A stretch of DNA of 64,000 nt, taken from contig JACPZP010000087.1 of assembly GCA_016195405.1 (NCBI GenBank), positions 60,928-124,927 of the forward strand, read 5' to 3'. The DNA is from Planctomycetota bacterium (GTDB lineage Bacteria > Planctomycetota > Planctomycetia > Gemmatales > Gemmataceae). Shown piece after piece: positions 44,569 to 53,610 of the stretch (position 1 is its first letter; each line of letters opens with the position of its first letter). Made by a program: the position numbers and the translations under genes. The notes beneath the pieces are model-generated. The model ran no database searches and had not been told where the DNA came from. It worked only from the letters and a program-made list of their open reading frames with translations.

Positions 44569-45446
44569 CGTTGTGTCTCCGCTTCGATTTGCCAGTCAAA
44601 GTCCACGCCACCAGGCATTCGCCATTGCCCATGTCCATCGTTTCCCTTGCATTCAAGGTGGTTCACGAGCGCTCGCAAGGAAAAATCGGACGAATGTGGA
44701 TCGTCTTGGTGTTGAGTCTCGCATCCCACTCGCAAGCTGGGAAGGCCGGCGCTGGGGTTGTCCGGCGTCAAGGCAAGCGCGGCCGCGAGGCAAGTGGTCG
44801 GTTGCGTGGGCTTGCCGGCCCCCTTCTCGGGAATGTACTCGGGATCAAACCCGGTCAATACGAGCCAGAGGCCCGGGAGATTGTTCTCGGACACCATGGT
44901 GGCAGCCACAAGAAAAGCCTCTGCTGCGGCTCCCGGTCCGCCGCTGATGCCGAAATTCGGACCGTGAATTTGCCAGGCTTGAGAAATCGTTCCAGCCACG
45001 GCGTGCAGGGAATGATGGGGAATCATGTGCGGCGAAATGCCCCAAGCGCCTTCACTCACGAAACGCCTCAGAGCCGCCTCGTTGCCGAAGCGGCCGAAAA
45101 GGATGGGAGCAGCCACGACTCCCCAATCGCGAAAGGACCGATCGTCCCAACCCTGCTTGGCGATGGTCTGTGCCACAACCGCGACGGCGGCCACCGTTTG
45201 ATCATCCGCATGTTTGAGGAATGCGGGGGAAAAAGGTTTGCCGGCGCGAACGCCGGGCTGCCTTCGGAGCTTCACCAACTGGTCAGCGTCGGCGCGAAGC
45301 GTACCGATTCCGGCAATCGGACATTTCACTGTGGCCGCGGCAAACGAGGAGGACTGGGTTGCAATCAAAGGCGGATTCCTTTCCGCTCCGTTATCTTCCG
45401 AACAGCCGTCAGGCATCGGCTCTGAATTTCTGCGAGAGTTGGCCAA
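44565..45446 (-). CDS. KS-like protein without catalytic Cys (chain-length-factor-like)
   Basis: The 293-residue product resembles the N-terminal KS domain family used for chain-length factors. It has GVVAAPILFGRFGNEAALRR, then ISPHMIPHHSLHAVAGTISQ and the nucleophile region NFGISGGPGAAAEAFL. The Cys of KS (SxACAS) is replaced by Gly here, and the C-terminal His motifs are lost. Such proteins pair with an active KS. The start may be Met 11 or the first ATG. It lies divergently from the AONS-like gene, with 159 bases between. Confidence 0.75.
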   Translation of the reverse strand: MANSRRNSEPMPDGCSEDNGAERNPPLIATQSSSFAAATVKCPIAGIGTLRADADQLVKLRRQPGVRAGKPFSPAFLKHADDQTVAAVAVVAQTIAKQGWDDRSFRDWGVVAAPILFGRFGNEAALRRFVSEGAWGISPHMIPHHSLHAVAGTISQAWQIHGPNFGISGGPGAAAEAFLVAATMVSENNLPGLWLVLTGFDPEYIPEKGAGKPTQPTTCLAAALALTPDNPSAGLPSLRVGCETQHQDDPHSSDFSLRALVNHLECKGNDGHGQWRMPGGVDFDWQIEAETQR

Positions 45447-45605
45447 TCATTAAGAAAAACCGCCCAAATTGTCAATCCAGCTTGGCGTGGAGGGCCCATC
45501 GCGGGCTGGCTGCTGTTTGCGCTTGTTTCCGAGTGTCCTTTTTGGTCTAACCTCGCCCGGTTTCCAACCACCATAGCCAGATGTCACCGGAAGGAAGCGC
45601 GAGGC

Positions 45606-46865
45606 ATGAAGAGCATCCCGATGGAGCAACTCGGCCAGGCAATTCGCCAACACGGCCTGGTTCGATTCGTCGAGCATTTCGCCAAGGAGTTTCCCAATGC
45701 ACATCTCAAAGACATGGTTGTGGACGGCTTGGGCCCGAATCGGGAGATGGAAGTTCAAGGGCGGGAAGTGATCAACTTCGGCTCGGACAGCTTTCTGGGC
45801 TTGGATCAGGACCCACGCGTTCAGGACGCCGTGGCGCGGGGCGTGCGTCAATGGGGCACTCACAACGGCGCTTCGCGCGCCTTTGCGTCGGTCCGCGCTA
45901 ATGAAGAAGCGGAAGAAAAACTTGCCCAGTGGCTCGGGACCGAGGAAGTGCTTATCTATCCGTCCGTCACGCTGGCAAACATGGGTGCGATTCCCGGCCT
46001 GGTGAGCCGGCGTGATGTTTTGGTGGTCGACGAGCATGCGCACAACTCGATTCAAGAAGGGGCGAAGATCGCACAAGCCAATGGCGTCCGTTTGGCCATT
46101 TTTCGCCATTGTGACCCGGGCGACCTCACGAGCGTCTTGCGTGCCGCGGCGCCCTATCGAGCCGCGGTCGTGGCCATCGACGGCGTCTACAGCATGACCG
46201 GCGCGTTGCCGCCGCTTGCGGAATTGAACCAGGTGTGCTTGAACCACAACGCCGTTCTTTATGTGGACGACGCTCACGCCACCGCGGTCATGGGCCGTCA
46301 AGGCCGCGGAACGGTGTTCGATCAATTGGGCAGCTTCGACAACGTTCTCGTCGCCGGGTCGCTTTCCAAAGGCTTCTCCTGCTTCGGCGGCTTCGTGGGC
46401 TGCCCGCGCGATTTCAAGTTGCTTCTGAAGGTTCGCTCGAACACGTTCATTTTCGGCGGTCCCGTGCCGCCCCCGTATCTCGAAGCAATCTGTGTTGTCT
46501 GCGATATCCTGGCTTCACCGGAATATGAGATTCTGCGCGGCCGGCTTGACAGGAATGTGCATCGCTTGGCCGAAGGCGCCCGTAGACTGGGTCTCGCCGT
46601 TCTAGGCGGCGAGCATCCGATCATCTCGATTTTGGTCGGCGACGAGGAAGCCACGCTCAGCGCCGGTCACTTCCTCTTCGAACATGGTTTCTACGTGCAA
46701 TCCGTCACGTTTCCGGCGGTTCCGTATCACGGGGGCGTACTGCGGATTCAGGTGAACTCCAATCATGCGCCCGACGCGATCGAAGGGCTTCTCGGCGCCC
46801 TTGCGGAGCTTCAAGCTGAAATTCCTTTGCCTGGACCAGAGAGCGTGGTTCTGCACGCGGCCTGA
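45606..46865 (+). CDS. Alpha-oxoamine synthase (AONS/serine palmitoyltransferase-like)
   Basis: The 419-residue PLP enzyme has the alpha-oxoamine synthase fold: INFGSDSFLGLDQDPRVQDA, THNGASRAFASVRANEEAEE, HAHNSI, YVDDAHATAVMG and the PLP Lys in AGSLSKGFSCFGG (about 255). The family joins an amino acid to an acyl thioester with loss of CO2 (BioF, KBL, SPT, HemA). With an ACP, KS and CLF next door, the acyl donor is probably ACP-bound, as for some bacterial SPTs. The exact amino acid is not decidable from sequence. Confidence 0.85.
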   Translation: MKSIPMEQLGQAIRQHGLVRFVEHFAKEFPNAHLKDMVVDGLGPNREMEVQGREVINFGSDSFLGLDQDPRVQDAVARGVRQWGTHNGASRAFASVRANEEAEEKLAQWLGTEEVLIYPSVTLANMGAIPGLVSRRDVLVVDEHAHNSIQEGAKIAQANGVRLAIFRHCDPGDLTSVLRAAAPYRAAVVAIDGVYSMTGALPPLAELNQVCLNHNAVLYVDDAHATAVMGRQGRGTVFDQLGSFDNVLVAGSLSKGFSCFGGFVGCPRDFKLLLKVRSNTFIFGGPVPPPYLEAICVVCDILASPEYEILRGRLDRNVHRLAEGARRLGLAVLGGEHPIISILVGDEEATLSAGHFLFEHGFYVQSVTFPAVPYHGGVLRIQVNSNHAPDAIEGLLGALAELQAEIPLPGPESVVLHAA

Positions 46866-46874
46866 GATGCCGGC

Positions 46875-46941
46875 GTCAGAATGATCAGACAGAATTCTGA
46901 CGAATTCGGCTACACCAATGTAGCTGAAGTCGTCAGACTTC
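46875..46941. repeat. Cluster of small palindromes between AONS and ACP genes
   Basis: GTCAGAAT and ATTCTGAC (46875-46901) are followed by GCTAC/GTAGC (46909-46924) and GAAGT/ACTTC (46926-46941). It lies between convergent genes. It may be a repeat family related in style to 33061-33120. Confidence 0.55.
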
Positions 46942-46978
46942 GGAAGAAGGCGGCTCTTTTCGCCGATTACGCGGCTGA

Positions 46979-47251
46979 TTACGCAGCCGCCGCGGAGGAG
47001 GGCGGCTCAACGATCTTGCTTTGGAGCAGATTGAGAACGTCTCCGACATTCGTCAGCTTCTCCAGCTCCTGCGCGCTCAGCCGAATCCGGAACTTTCGTT
47101 CGATTTGCGATACGATGCTCACGACGTCGACGGAGTCGAGACCCAAGTCTTCGCGCAGCTTCCGCGAATCATCGAGGTCGAGGTACTTTTCTCCCGTGTC
47201 GGCCTCCATGAGTTCCACAAGAGTTCGTCGGATCATTTCGCGGTTGGCCAT
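46979..47251 (-). CDS. Acyl carrier protein
   Basis: The 90-residue protein starts at ATG 47251 (AAGGTGAG ahead). It has the four-helix ACP pattern with the phosphopantetheine Ser in GLDSVDVV (Ser 40) and acidic surrounding residues. The extra C-terminal SSAAAA is short and flexible. It runs in the opposite direction to the AONS gene and lies in a KS/CLF/AONS locus, so it is probably a dedicated ACP rather than the housekeeping one. Confidence 0.92.
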   Translation of the reverse strand: MANREMIRRTLVELMEADTGEKYLDLDDSRKLREDLGLDSVDVVSIVSQIERKFRIRLSAQELEKLTNVGDVLNLLQSKIVEPPSSAAAA

Positions 47252-47658
47252 TGCCTCACCTTCCTGGCTCAGCCAAACTTTCGGGTTTCCCAGGATTCGC
47301 ACGGTACTTATGTCTGCTCGGACGCACCCAGCGATACTCTAAAGAACGATTTCCACCTTTTTTTTCAAGAGCGCCTTTGATTTACGGATCACTCGAAACA
47401 GGTGAATCTCGTCCAGATTGTAAGTGTTTTCCGGCCAGGGCTAATTGCGGCCTGCCCTTCAGAATTCGTTGCGTCACCACCCCCCCTCACACCCCCCCGA
47501 CGCAATTCATTGCCGAGATGGCGAGGTATGGTTCGCGGTCATAATACATAAATTGTTGTGAGCAAATGGCTTATGTCATCCAAGAGCGGCAGCAGGAATG
47601 ATCTCGGCGCGGATTCGTCGCCACCCTGTCACGCCCGCTGCCATCCCCATTGCTTCAC
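47252..47658. other. Intergenic region, no gene seen
   Basis: This is the upstream region of the ACP gene and the downstream region of the secreted-protein gene, both on the minus strand. It has two short C-tracts near 47480-47500 and no frame that looks like a protein. It presumably holds the ACP promoter. Confidence 0.45.
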
Positions 47659-48351
47659 TCAACGCTTGACGTTGATGAGCTGCACGATTGTCTTGTGTCC
47701 GGATTCGGTGAACTCTTGGCGTACCAGGCGGTGATAGCGGTCGAACCATAGATCAATCGGCACGTCAATTCCCGTAATGCGGAAGTGGTAACACTTTTGT
47801 GCTTCCCCATTAATGGTGATTTGCTCTGTTGCGATGTGCTTGAGTTCGCCGGTCATGTCCTTGCCCGTATCAGAGTCGATCAGCGGCGCCTTCTGGTTAT
47901 GGAACTTCTGGTCCGCAAGCTTCCAGTAGCTGGAAACCCATGATTCGGGGTTAACGAGCCGTTCTTTGCCGTTGACCCTAAGCTTGAGTTGGTTCCCTTC
48001 CTTGAGGGCCACGACCTCGGTTTTCTTGCCGTCCTCCTCGCTGCGGTTTTGCATGCCGATCAATTTGCCGTCTTTCCACACCTCCATGGAATCGATGCTG
48101 AAGCTGTAGTTGAAGATGACCTTGCGAATATGCACCTTGGCGGCGGCGGTCATTTCGGTAGTGCCGTCATCCTTGACGGTGATGGTCATGGTCGATTGGC
48201 CCGCTTCCTTGCCGTCAACGAGAATGCTGAACTCACGCACTTCCTTGTCAGTCACTTTGGACTGGGCATGGGCAGCGTTCGCGAACGCGGAAACCAGACA
48301 GCAGACTACTAGGCCGTGTTTTCGAACTCGAAGCGTGGCGTGTGGCAGCAT
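47659..48351 (-). CDS. Secreted DUF6134/DUF3108-like protein
   Basis: The 230-residue product has a signal peptide (CCLVSAFANAAHAQ) and a beta-rich mature part with FSILVDGKEAGQSTMTITV, KVIFNYSFSIDSMEVWKDGK and YHFRITGIDVPIDLWFD. This layout, with repeated hairpins and a final substrate-processing-like strand, resembles a family of exported beta-sandwich proteins of the DUF6134 or DUF3108 type. Function is unknown. It is a single gene, and the family name is given from memory. Confidence 0.55.
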   Translation of the reverse strand: MLPHATLRVRKHGLVVCCLVSAFANAAHAQSKVTDKEVREFSILVDGKEAGQSTMTITVKDDGTTEMTAAAKVHIRKVIFNYSFSIDSMEVWKDGKLIGMQNRSEEDGKKTEVVALKEGNQLKLRVNGKERLVNPESWVSSYWKLADQKFHNQKAPLIDSDTGKDMTGELKHIATEQITINGEAQKCYHFRITGIDVPIDLWFDRYHRLVRQEFTESGHKTIVQLINVKR

Positions 48352-48444
48352 GATCGCCTCCTGCGCGTTTTGAGAAAGGAAGGAAGGGTATACCCCAGAA
48401 AACGGCGCTTTTCCAGGCGAGTCGGTCCAAGGGGGAAGGCGAAC

Positions 48445-50256
48445 CTACGGAAGTTGCGCCGGGATCGGCACCATGTGCGTGAAGGGATAAAAATAAGCCT
48501 GCAACAACGTCAGCAATCCCACGATCGACGCGAGAACGATGCTGTGCCAGACGACCGCTTTGAAAATGCTGGCCTCGCTGCCGAGTTGGTTGGTGGCGGC
48601 GGTGGCGACGCAAATACTCTGGGCGTCAATCATCTTGCCCATGACGCCGCCCGTGCTGTTGGCGGTGCAAATTAACACCTGGGCTTGTTCCAGGCTCAAA
48701 TCCGCAAACGCGCTGTCGTAGCCCTGGTAGATCTGTGTCGCTGTGATCTTCTGCAAGCTCCCGAACAGCGCGTTGCTGCCGGCATCGGTTCCGGTCAAGA
48801 ACACCCCCAACCAACCCAGGATGGCCGCGAAGAATGGGTAAAAGAGGCCGGTGTAGGCAAAGGCATAGCCAAGCGTCGCGTCCATGCCGGCGTAGCGCGT
48901 CACATAGCTCAAACCCAGCATGCAGGCGATGGTGGGTATGGGAATCCTCATCTGAAAGAATGTCCTGCCAAATACCCGAGCCACCTGCGAGCCGTTCATG
49001 CGCATCATGAGCATCGAGAGAACGGCGGCGGCGAACACGGCGCTGCCAGGCGATGTAAGCCATGCGAAATTGAATAGGGCCGACTCAGGTTTTCTCTCCT
49101 TGCCTTGTTCGTGCAACAATTCATCGCGATAACATGCATCGTGCAGCGTCGGCACGGGAATCTGATAGTTCGTCGAGAATCCTTCCCTCATCTGGACGGG
49201 GCCCGGACCAGGCTTCACCGGCGTTTCCTTTTGACGGACGAGGCCAGTCAGCATGAGCGCCATCGACATTAAGACATAGGGCGTCCAGGCCAGCGCGACA
49301 TTCCTCGCCGTCAAGGGCTTGGACTCCTCCGCGTGGTTTTCGTGCAGCAATGCGGCCGCAACTGGCGCTGTTGTAAGTGGCTTGTTGAAATGCCATTCAT
49401 TGCGCGGCCTCCAGAAAGCAAGAAAGATTGCCGTGACGACGAGAGAGAAAATGCCGCCGCCGATGTCGGTCATGGGATAGAGCACAACCGCCGGCACGTA
49501 TTCGTGGAATGTGGCGAAGGTGAATTGGAAGAGCGCGAATGAGCCGCCGGAAACGACGAGAGCCGGCCAAACCTCCAGCGTCTGCTTCCACGAGCACATG
49601 CACTTCACCATCCAAATGGGAATGATGAAGGAGAGAATTGGCAACTGATGGCCGGCCATGGTGCTGATCGCTTTGGCATCCAGACCGGTGACGCCGTGCA
49701 AAACCAGAATCGGCGTACCGAGGCCGCCGTAAGCGACTGGGGAAGTGTTGGCGATCAGGCAGAGCACGGCGGCCAAAAAGGGTTTGAAGCCGAGGCCTAC
49801 CATGATCGCGCCGCAGATCGCCACTGGAGTGCCGCCGCCGGCGGCCCCTTCGAGAAACGCGCCGAAAGAGAAACCGACGAGGACGGCCTGGATGCGGGCG
49901 TCGCCGGAAAGCCCCGCCACGGAACGGCGCACGATTGTAAACTGCCCGGTCTCGACGGTGATGTTGTAAAGCAGCATGGCGCTAAAGATCGTCCAGCCGA
50001 CTGGCAAGATGCCGAACGCGACGCCATCCACGAACGACCAAAGCGCCATGTCGGCAGGCATTCGGTAAACGGCGATCGCAATGACGATGGCCGTCAGCGC
50101 CCCGGCAGCGCCGGCTTTCGGAGCGAGCCAGCGTCTGGGCACCAAGAGCCAGAAGAGCACCAAGACCGGCAGGCCTGCCAGCAATGTGGACCAAACAGAC
50201 GACCAGGGAACGAGACCTTCGAGAGGATCGAGACGTTGATAGTACGCCGACGGCAT
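48445..50256 (-). CDS. L-lactate permease paralogue 1
   Basis: The 603-residue protein has about 13 TM helices and LctP/LldP features: GAFLEGAAGGGTPVAICGAI, the conserved NTSPVAYGGLGTPILVLHGV, SGMDATLGYAF-type and GWLGVFLTGTDAGSNALFGS, and SANSTGGVMGKMI. The family imports lactate or glycolate with protons. A soluble loop of about 80 residues lies in the middle. It is divergent from a second copy at 50417, with about 160 bases between them. The two differ enough to have separate substrates or regulation. Confidence 0.93.
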   Translation of the reverse strand: MPSAYYQRLDPLEGLVPWSSVWSTLLAGLPVLVLFWLLVPRRWLAPKAGAAGALTAIVIAIAVYRMPADMALWSFVDGVAFGILPVGWTIFSAMLLYNITVETGQFTIVRRSVAGLSGDARIQAVLVGFSFGAFLEGAAGGGTPVAICGAIMVGLGFKPFLAAVLCLIANTSPVAYGGLGTPILVLHGVTGLDAKAISTMAGHQLPILSFIIPIWMVKCMCSWKQTLEVWPALVVSGGSFALFQFTFATFHEYVPAVVLYPMTDIGGGIFSLVVTAIFLAFWRPRNEWHFNKPLTTAPVAAALLHENHAEESKPLTARNVALAWTPYVLMSMALMLTGLVRQKETPVKPGPGPVQMREGFSTNYQIPVPTLHDACYRDELLHEQGKERKPESALFNFAWLTSPGSAVFAAAVLSMLMMRMNGSQVARVFGRTFFQMRIPIPTIACMLGLSYVTRYAGMDATLGYAFAYTGLFYPFFAAILGWLGVFLTGTDAGSNALFGSLQKITATQIYQGYDSAFADLSLEQAQVLICTANSTGGVMGKMIDAQSICVATAATNQLGSEASIFKAVVWHSIVLASIVGLLTLLQAYFYPFTHMVPIPAQLP

Positions 50257-50416
50257 GAAGCGATTCTCACCGGTGGGTCAACGAGACGATTGTAGAAGGC
50301 AGGAGGGGCGATGCAAGCGCGAATCCGCGAGCGATTATGGTTGGACGCTGAATGCAAAGCCGCGATAATGCCGCTTGCGGCTTAGCGTAATCGTATACCC
50401 TCAAGATCCAAGCCAT

Positions 50417-52180
50417 ATGCCCTGGACCCAAGTCTACGATCCGCTCAATTCGCCATGGGTCTCTACGCTTTTGGCCGCGGTGCCAATCATTCTCCTCCTC
50501 GGTTTGCTGGCGAGCGGCCGAGTTTCCGCACACTTGGCGGCGCTGGTCGGTCTGACTTGCGCGCTTTTCATTGCAATCGTCGCCTATGTGCCTGACATTT
50601 CCGGTGTGGAAAGTCGGGCCGAGCAACTGCAGGCTTGGGCGCCGACAATGTTCGCCGCGGCACTCAACGGCGCCGCCTTTGGTTTGTTCCCGATCGGTTG
50701 GATCGTGTTGTCGGCGATCTTCCTTTACACGCTGACCGTCGAATCAGGCCGATTTGAGATCGTGAAGCATTCGGTCGTTTCGCTGTCGCCTGACCGCCGC
50801 ATTCAAGCGCTGCTCATCGCGTTCAGCTTCGGCGCCTTTGTCGAAGGCGCAGCCGGCTTTGGCACTCCGGTAGCCATCTCCGCCGCCTTGATGATGGGCA
50901 CCGGCTTTAAGCCGCTGCACGCCGCGGGGCTAGCGCTTCTCGCCAACACAGCGCCGGTTGCTTTCGGCGCTCTGGGCACGCCCATCACGACACTCGCGCG
51001 TGTGACCAATCTGGATGAGCTTCAGCTAAGCGCGATGGCTGGCCGGCAGCTTCCTTTTTTCTCGCTCCTCGTTCCGGTTTGGCTGGTCTGGGTGATGGCC
51101 GGTTGGCGCGGCGTCGTTGGCGTTTGGCCGGCGTTGGCGGTATGTGGCGGCAGCTTCGCGCTCGTGCAGTTTCTGGTGGCCAACTACCATGGCCCCTGGC
51201 TCGTAGACGTTGCAGGCGGGTTGATCTCGCTGGTCGCGCTCGCTCTTTTTCTTCGCGTCTGGCAGCCACGTGAGATTTGGCACTTCGCCGATGAAGAACA
51301 ATCTGGATCCGACGCTCCGTCTGCCTCCTTCACAAGTCGACAAGTGAGCGCCGCGTGGATGCCTTGGCTGCTGCTCACGTTTTTTGTCTTTCTGTGGGGG
51401 CTGCCGCAGGTTAAGAAGTCACTGGGCGCTCCGGATCAGGCTCAGCGCGCCTCTTTCCGTAAAGGCCCCGATTATTGGTCGACCGAACCCGGACTGATTC
51501 GCGTGAAGATTCCGGCGCTCCATTTGCAGATCGAACGCCGTCCGCCCGTGGTCAGCAATCCGGAACCCGAGCCGGCCGATTTCGAGTTCAATTGGCTGTC
51601 TGCCACCGGAACCGGCATTTTCTTCGCGGCCGTGGTTTCCGCGTTTTGGCTGCGGATTGGCGCTGCGCGGTTCGTGGGCATTTTCTTGGTGACCTGCAAG
51701 CGAATGCGCTGGCCGCTCTTCACGATCGCCTGCATGTTGGCCATCGCCTACACAACGCGCTACAGCGGCATGGACGCCACACTTGGCCTGGCGTTCACGC
51801 GCACCGGCTGGATCTATCCGCTGTTTGCTGCCCTGCTCGGCTGGCTCGGCGTCGCCCTCACCGGCTCGGACACATCTTCTAATGCCTTGTTCGGCAGTCT
51901 GCAAACCATCACGGCGGGCCGGCTCGTTGAAACGGGCGTCTTGCCCTTGAGCGACCTACAGGCCAAGATCTTGCTCGCTTCCGCCAACAGCACCGGCGGC
52001 GTGATGGGAAAAATGATCGACGCCCAGAGCATCGTCGTCGCGGCGGTCGCCACAGGCCAACACGGGCAGGAAGGTCCGATTCTTCGCTTCGTCTTCTGGC
52101 ACAGTATCGTTTTGGCAATCCTGATGGGTCTGTTGGTGTTGCTTCAGGCATACTGGTGGACCGGCGCCATTCCCCAATGA
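50417..52180 (+). CDS. L-lactate permease paralogue 2
   Basis: The product has 587 residues from ATG 50417; the longer frame from 50375 is not supported. It has the same fold and motifs as paralogue 1: FVEGAAGFGTPVAISAALMM, NTAPVAFGALGTPITTLARV, GWLGVALTGSDTSSNALFGS and SANSTGGVMGKMIDAQSI. It keeps the classic AAGFGTP glycine pattern, whereas the paralogue has AAGGGTP. Both are divergently transcribed from one shared spacer, which may carry a common lactate- or glycolate-responsive control region, although no operator could be identified. Confidence 0.94.
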   Translation: MPWTQVYDPLNSPWVSTLLAAVPIILLLGLLASGRVSAHLAALVGLTCALFIAIVAYVPDISGVESRAEQLQAWAPTMFAAALNGAAFGLFPIGWIVLSAIFLYTLTVESGRFEIVKHSVVSLSPDRRIQALLIAFSFGAFVEGAAGFGTPVAISAALMMGTGFKPLHAAGLALLANTAPVAFGALGTPITTLARVTNLDELQLSAMAGRQLPFFSLLVPVWLVWVMAGWRGVVGVWPALAVCGGSFALVQFLVANYHGPWLVDVAGGLISLVALALFLRVWQPREIWHFADEEQSGSDAPSASFTSRQVSAAWMPWLLLTFFVFLWGLPQVKKSLGAPDQAQRASFRKGPDYWSTEPGLIRVKIPALHLQIERRPPVVSNPEPEPADFEFNWLSATGTGIFFAAVVSAFWLRIGAARFVGIFLVTCKRMRWPLFTIACMLAIAYTTRYSGMDATLGLAFTRTGWIYPLFAALLGWLGVALTGSDTSSNALFGSLQTITAGRLVETGVLPLSDLQAKILLASANSTGGVMGKMIDAQSIVVAAVATGQHGQEGPILRFVFWHSIVLAILMGLLVLLQAYWWTGAIPQ

Positions 52181-52316
52181 GCGCGTTTCATGTGTTGGAT
52201 TCGCTCTGTTCGCTCGTTTACTACTTGCTGCTTGGCACATTCTTCCTTGAAGCGGCTTGATCTGGTACAGTAGGCCAATGGGACGGCTCCCTTCTCTCGG
52301 TGCAGGATTCCAAGCC

Positions 52317-53528
52317 ATGAAAAACAACTCTCCACCTTGGTTTCGTTTGTTCCTGTGCGTCGGCGCTCTAGCGTTGGCGGCGCCGGTGGGCGCCGGCCAG
52401 GACGCTAGCCGCCGTGTCAAAGTCACGATCAAAGACGGCAAAGCGGTGGCGGAAGATCAGGCGCTGCCGCTCGATCCCAATCCGCGCATCCGCGCCGACT
52501 ATCAGGCGTTTCCCTACTACGGACTGCTTCTCGACGACAAGAAGATCACGTTCAATCCGGAAGGAATTCTCGCGGCTGTAATGATCGACAAGCAATTTCA
52601 GGCGGGTTTCCTGCAGCGCAATGTCCGCGGGAATCAACCCAAGCCGCTTCCTCCCGGGCCGTTTGGCAAGAAGCGTCTGGGCACGCAGATGGAGTCGATG
52701 GAGAACAACTTCAAGATCACGCGGACCATTGAGATCATCCCCAGCAAGGTTACCGGAGCATTTGCTCCGGGCCAAAAGCGACACCTTGACACGGTTCGAA
52801 TCTCCTACCTCGTGGAAAACAAGGACACGCGCGGCCACGTCGTGGAATACCGCACCTGGGTGGACACCATGATCGTCAACAACGACGGCGCCCTGTTCGC
52901 CTCGCCGACCACTCACCCCGGCCAAATCCTCGACGGCATCGAACTCAAGGACAAAAACCTGCCCGAATACATGCAGGTGTTGGAGAACCCCAATCTGAAG
53001 AACCCGGGCATGGTGGCCACCATGACGTTGAAGTTCGGCGGCAAGATCGAAGGCCCGAACCGGGTTGTGTTGACGAATAACCTTGGCATCACGCAGGGCG
53101 GCTGGGACATCGCTCCTGCGAAGGCCGGCGGCGACTCGGCACTCGCGCTCTATTGGCCTGCGAAAACTCTCAAGCCAGGCGAGAAACGCGAGATGGTTTG
53201 GGCCTATGGCGGCGGCATTGCCAGCAGCCCCGAAAGCGAAGGGCGAATCGCAGTAACTTTCGGCGGCTCCTTTGAACCGGGCAAGCTATTCACGGTTACG
53301 GCTACCGTCGAGGACCCGGCGCCGGGACAAATGCTGACATTGGAATTGCCCAAAGGCATGGAGCGCGCAGAGGGCAAGGAACGCGAACCCGTGCCGCCGC
53401 CGCAGGAATCGGGCGTTAGCATGGTCATGTGGAAGGCGCGAGTGACGCAGATGGGCGACTTCGAGATCCGAGTTCGTTCCAGCACCGGCGTCACGCAGGT
53501 CAAGAGCATCAGCATCCAACCTGAGTAG
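52317..53528 (+). CDS. Secreted protein, tandem paralogue 1
   Basis: The 403-residue product starts at ATG 52317 and has a signal peptide (LALAAPVGAGQD). The mature part is beta-rich: PPGPFGKKRLGTQ, RHLDTVRISYLVENKDTRGH and NNDGALFASPTTHPGQILDG. C-terminal Ig-like strands carry GGSFEPGKLFTVTATVEDPA. Its neighbour at 53611 has the same order of motifs. I do not recognise the family. Planctomycetes often carry such tandem exported proteins, possibly envelope or carbohydrate-related. Confidence 0.65.
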   Translation: MKNNSPPWFRLFLCVGALALAAPVGAGQDASRRVKVTIKDGKAVAEDQALPLDPNPRIRADYQAFPYYGLLLDDKKITFNPEGILAAVMIDKQFQAGFLQRNVRGNQPKPLPPGPFGKKRLGTQMESMENNFKITRTIEIIPSKVTGAFAPGQKRHLDTVRISYLVENKDTRGHVVEYRTWVDTMIVNNDGALFASPTTHPGQILDGIELKDKNLPEYMQVLENPNLKNPGMVATMTLKFGGKIEGPNRVVLTNNLGITQGGWDIAPAKAGGDSALALYWPAKTLKPGEKREMVWAYGGGIASSPESEGRIAVTFGGSFEPGKLFTVTATVEDPAPGQMLTLELPKGMERAEGKEREPVPPPQESGVSMVMWKARVTQMGDFEIRVRSSTGVTQVKSISIQPE

Positions 53529-53539
53529 GATTCAACGCT

Positions 53540-53590
53540 CGCTTGCGGTTTCGCGATCACTTGTTACGTTCGAGCGCGAAACCGCAAGCG
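53540..53590. repeat. Palindrome between the tandem secreted genes
   Basis: Arms CGCTTGCGGTTTCGCG (53540-53555) and CGCGAAACCGCAAGCG (53575-53590) are perfectly complementary with a 19-base loop. It fills most of the 82-base spacer and precedes the start of the second copy by about 20 bases. Confidence 0.8.
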
Positions 53591-53610
53591 TTACTCAACG
53601 GGGAAATCAG

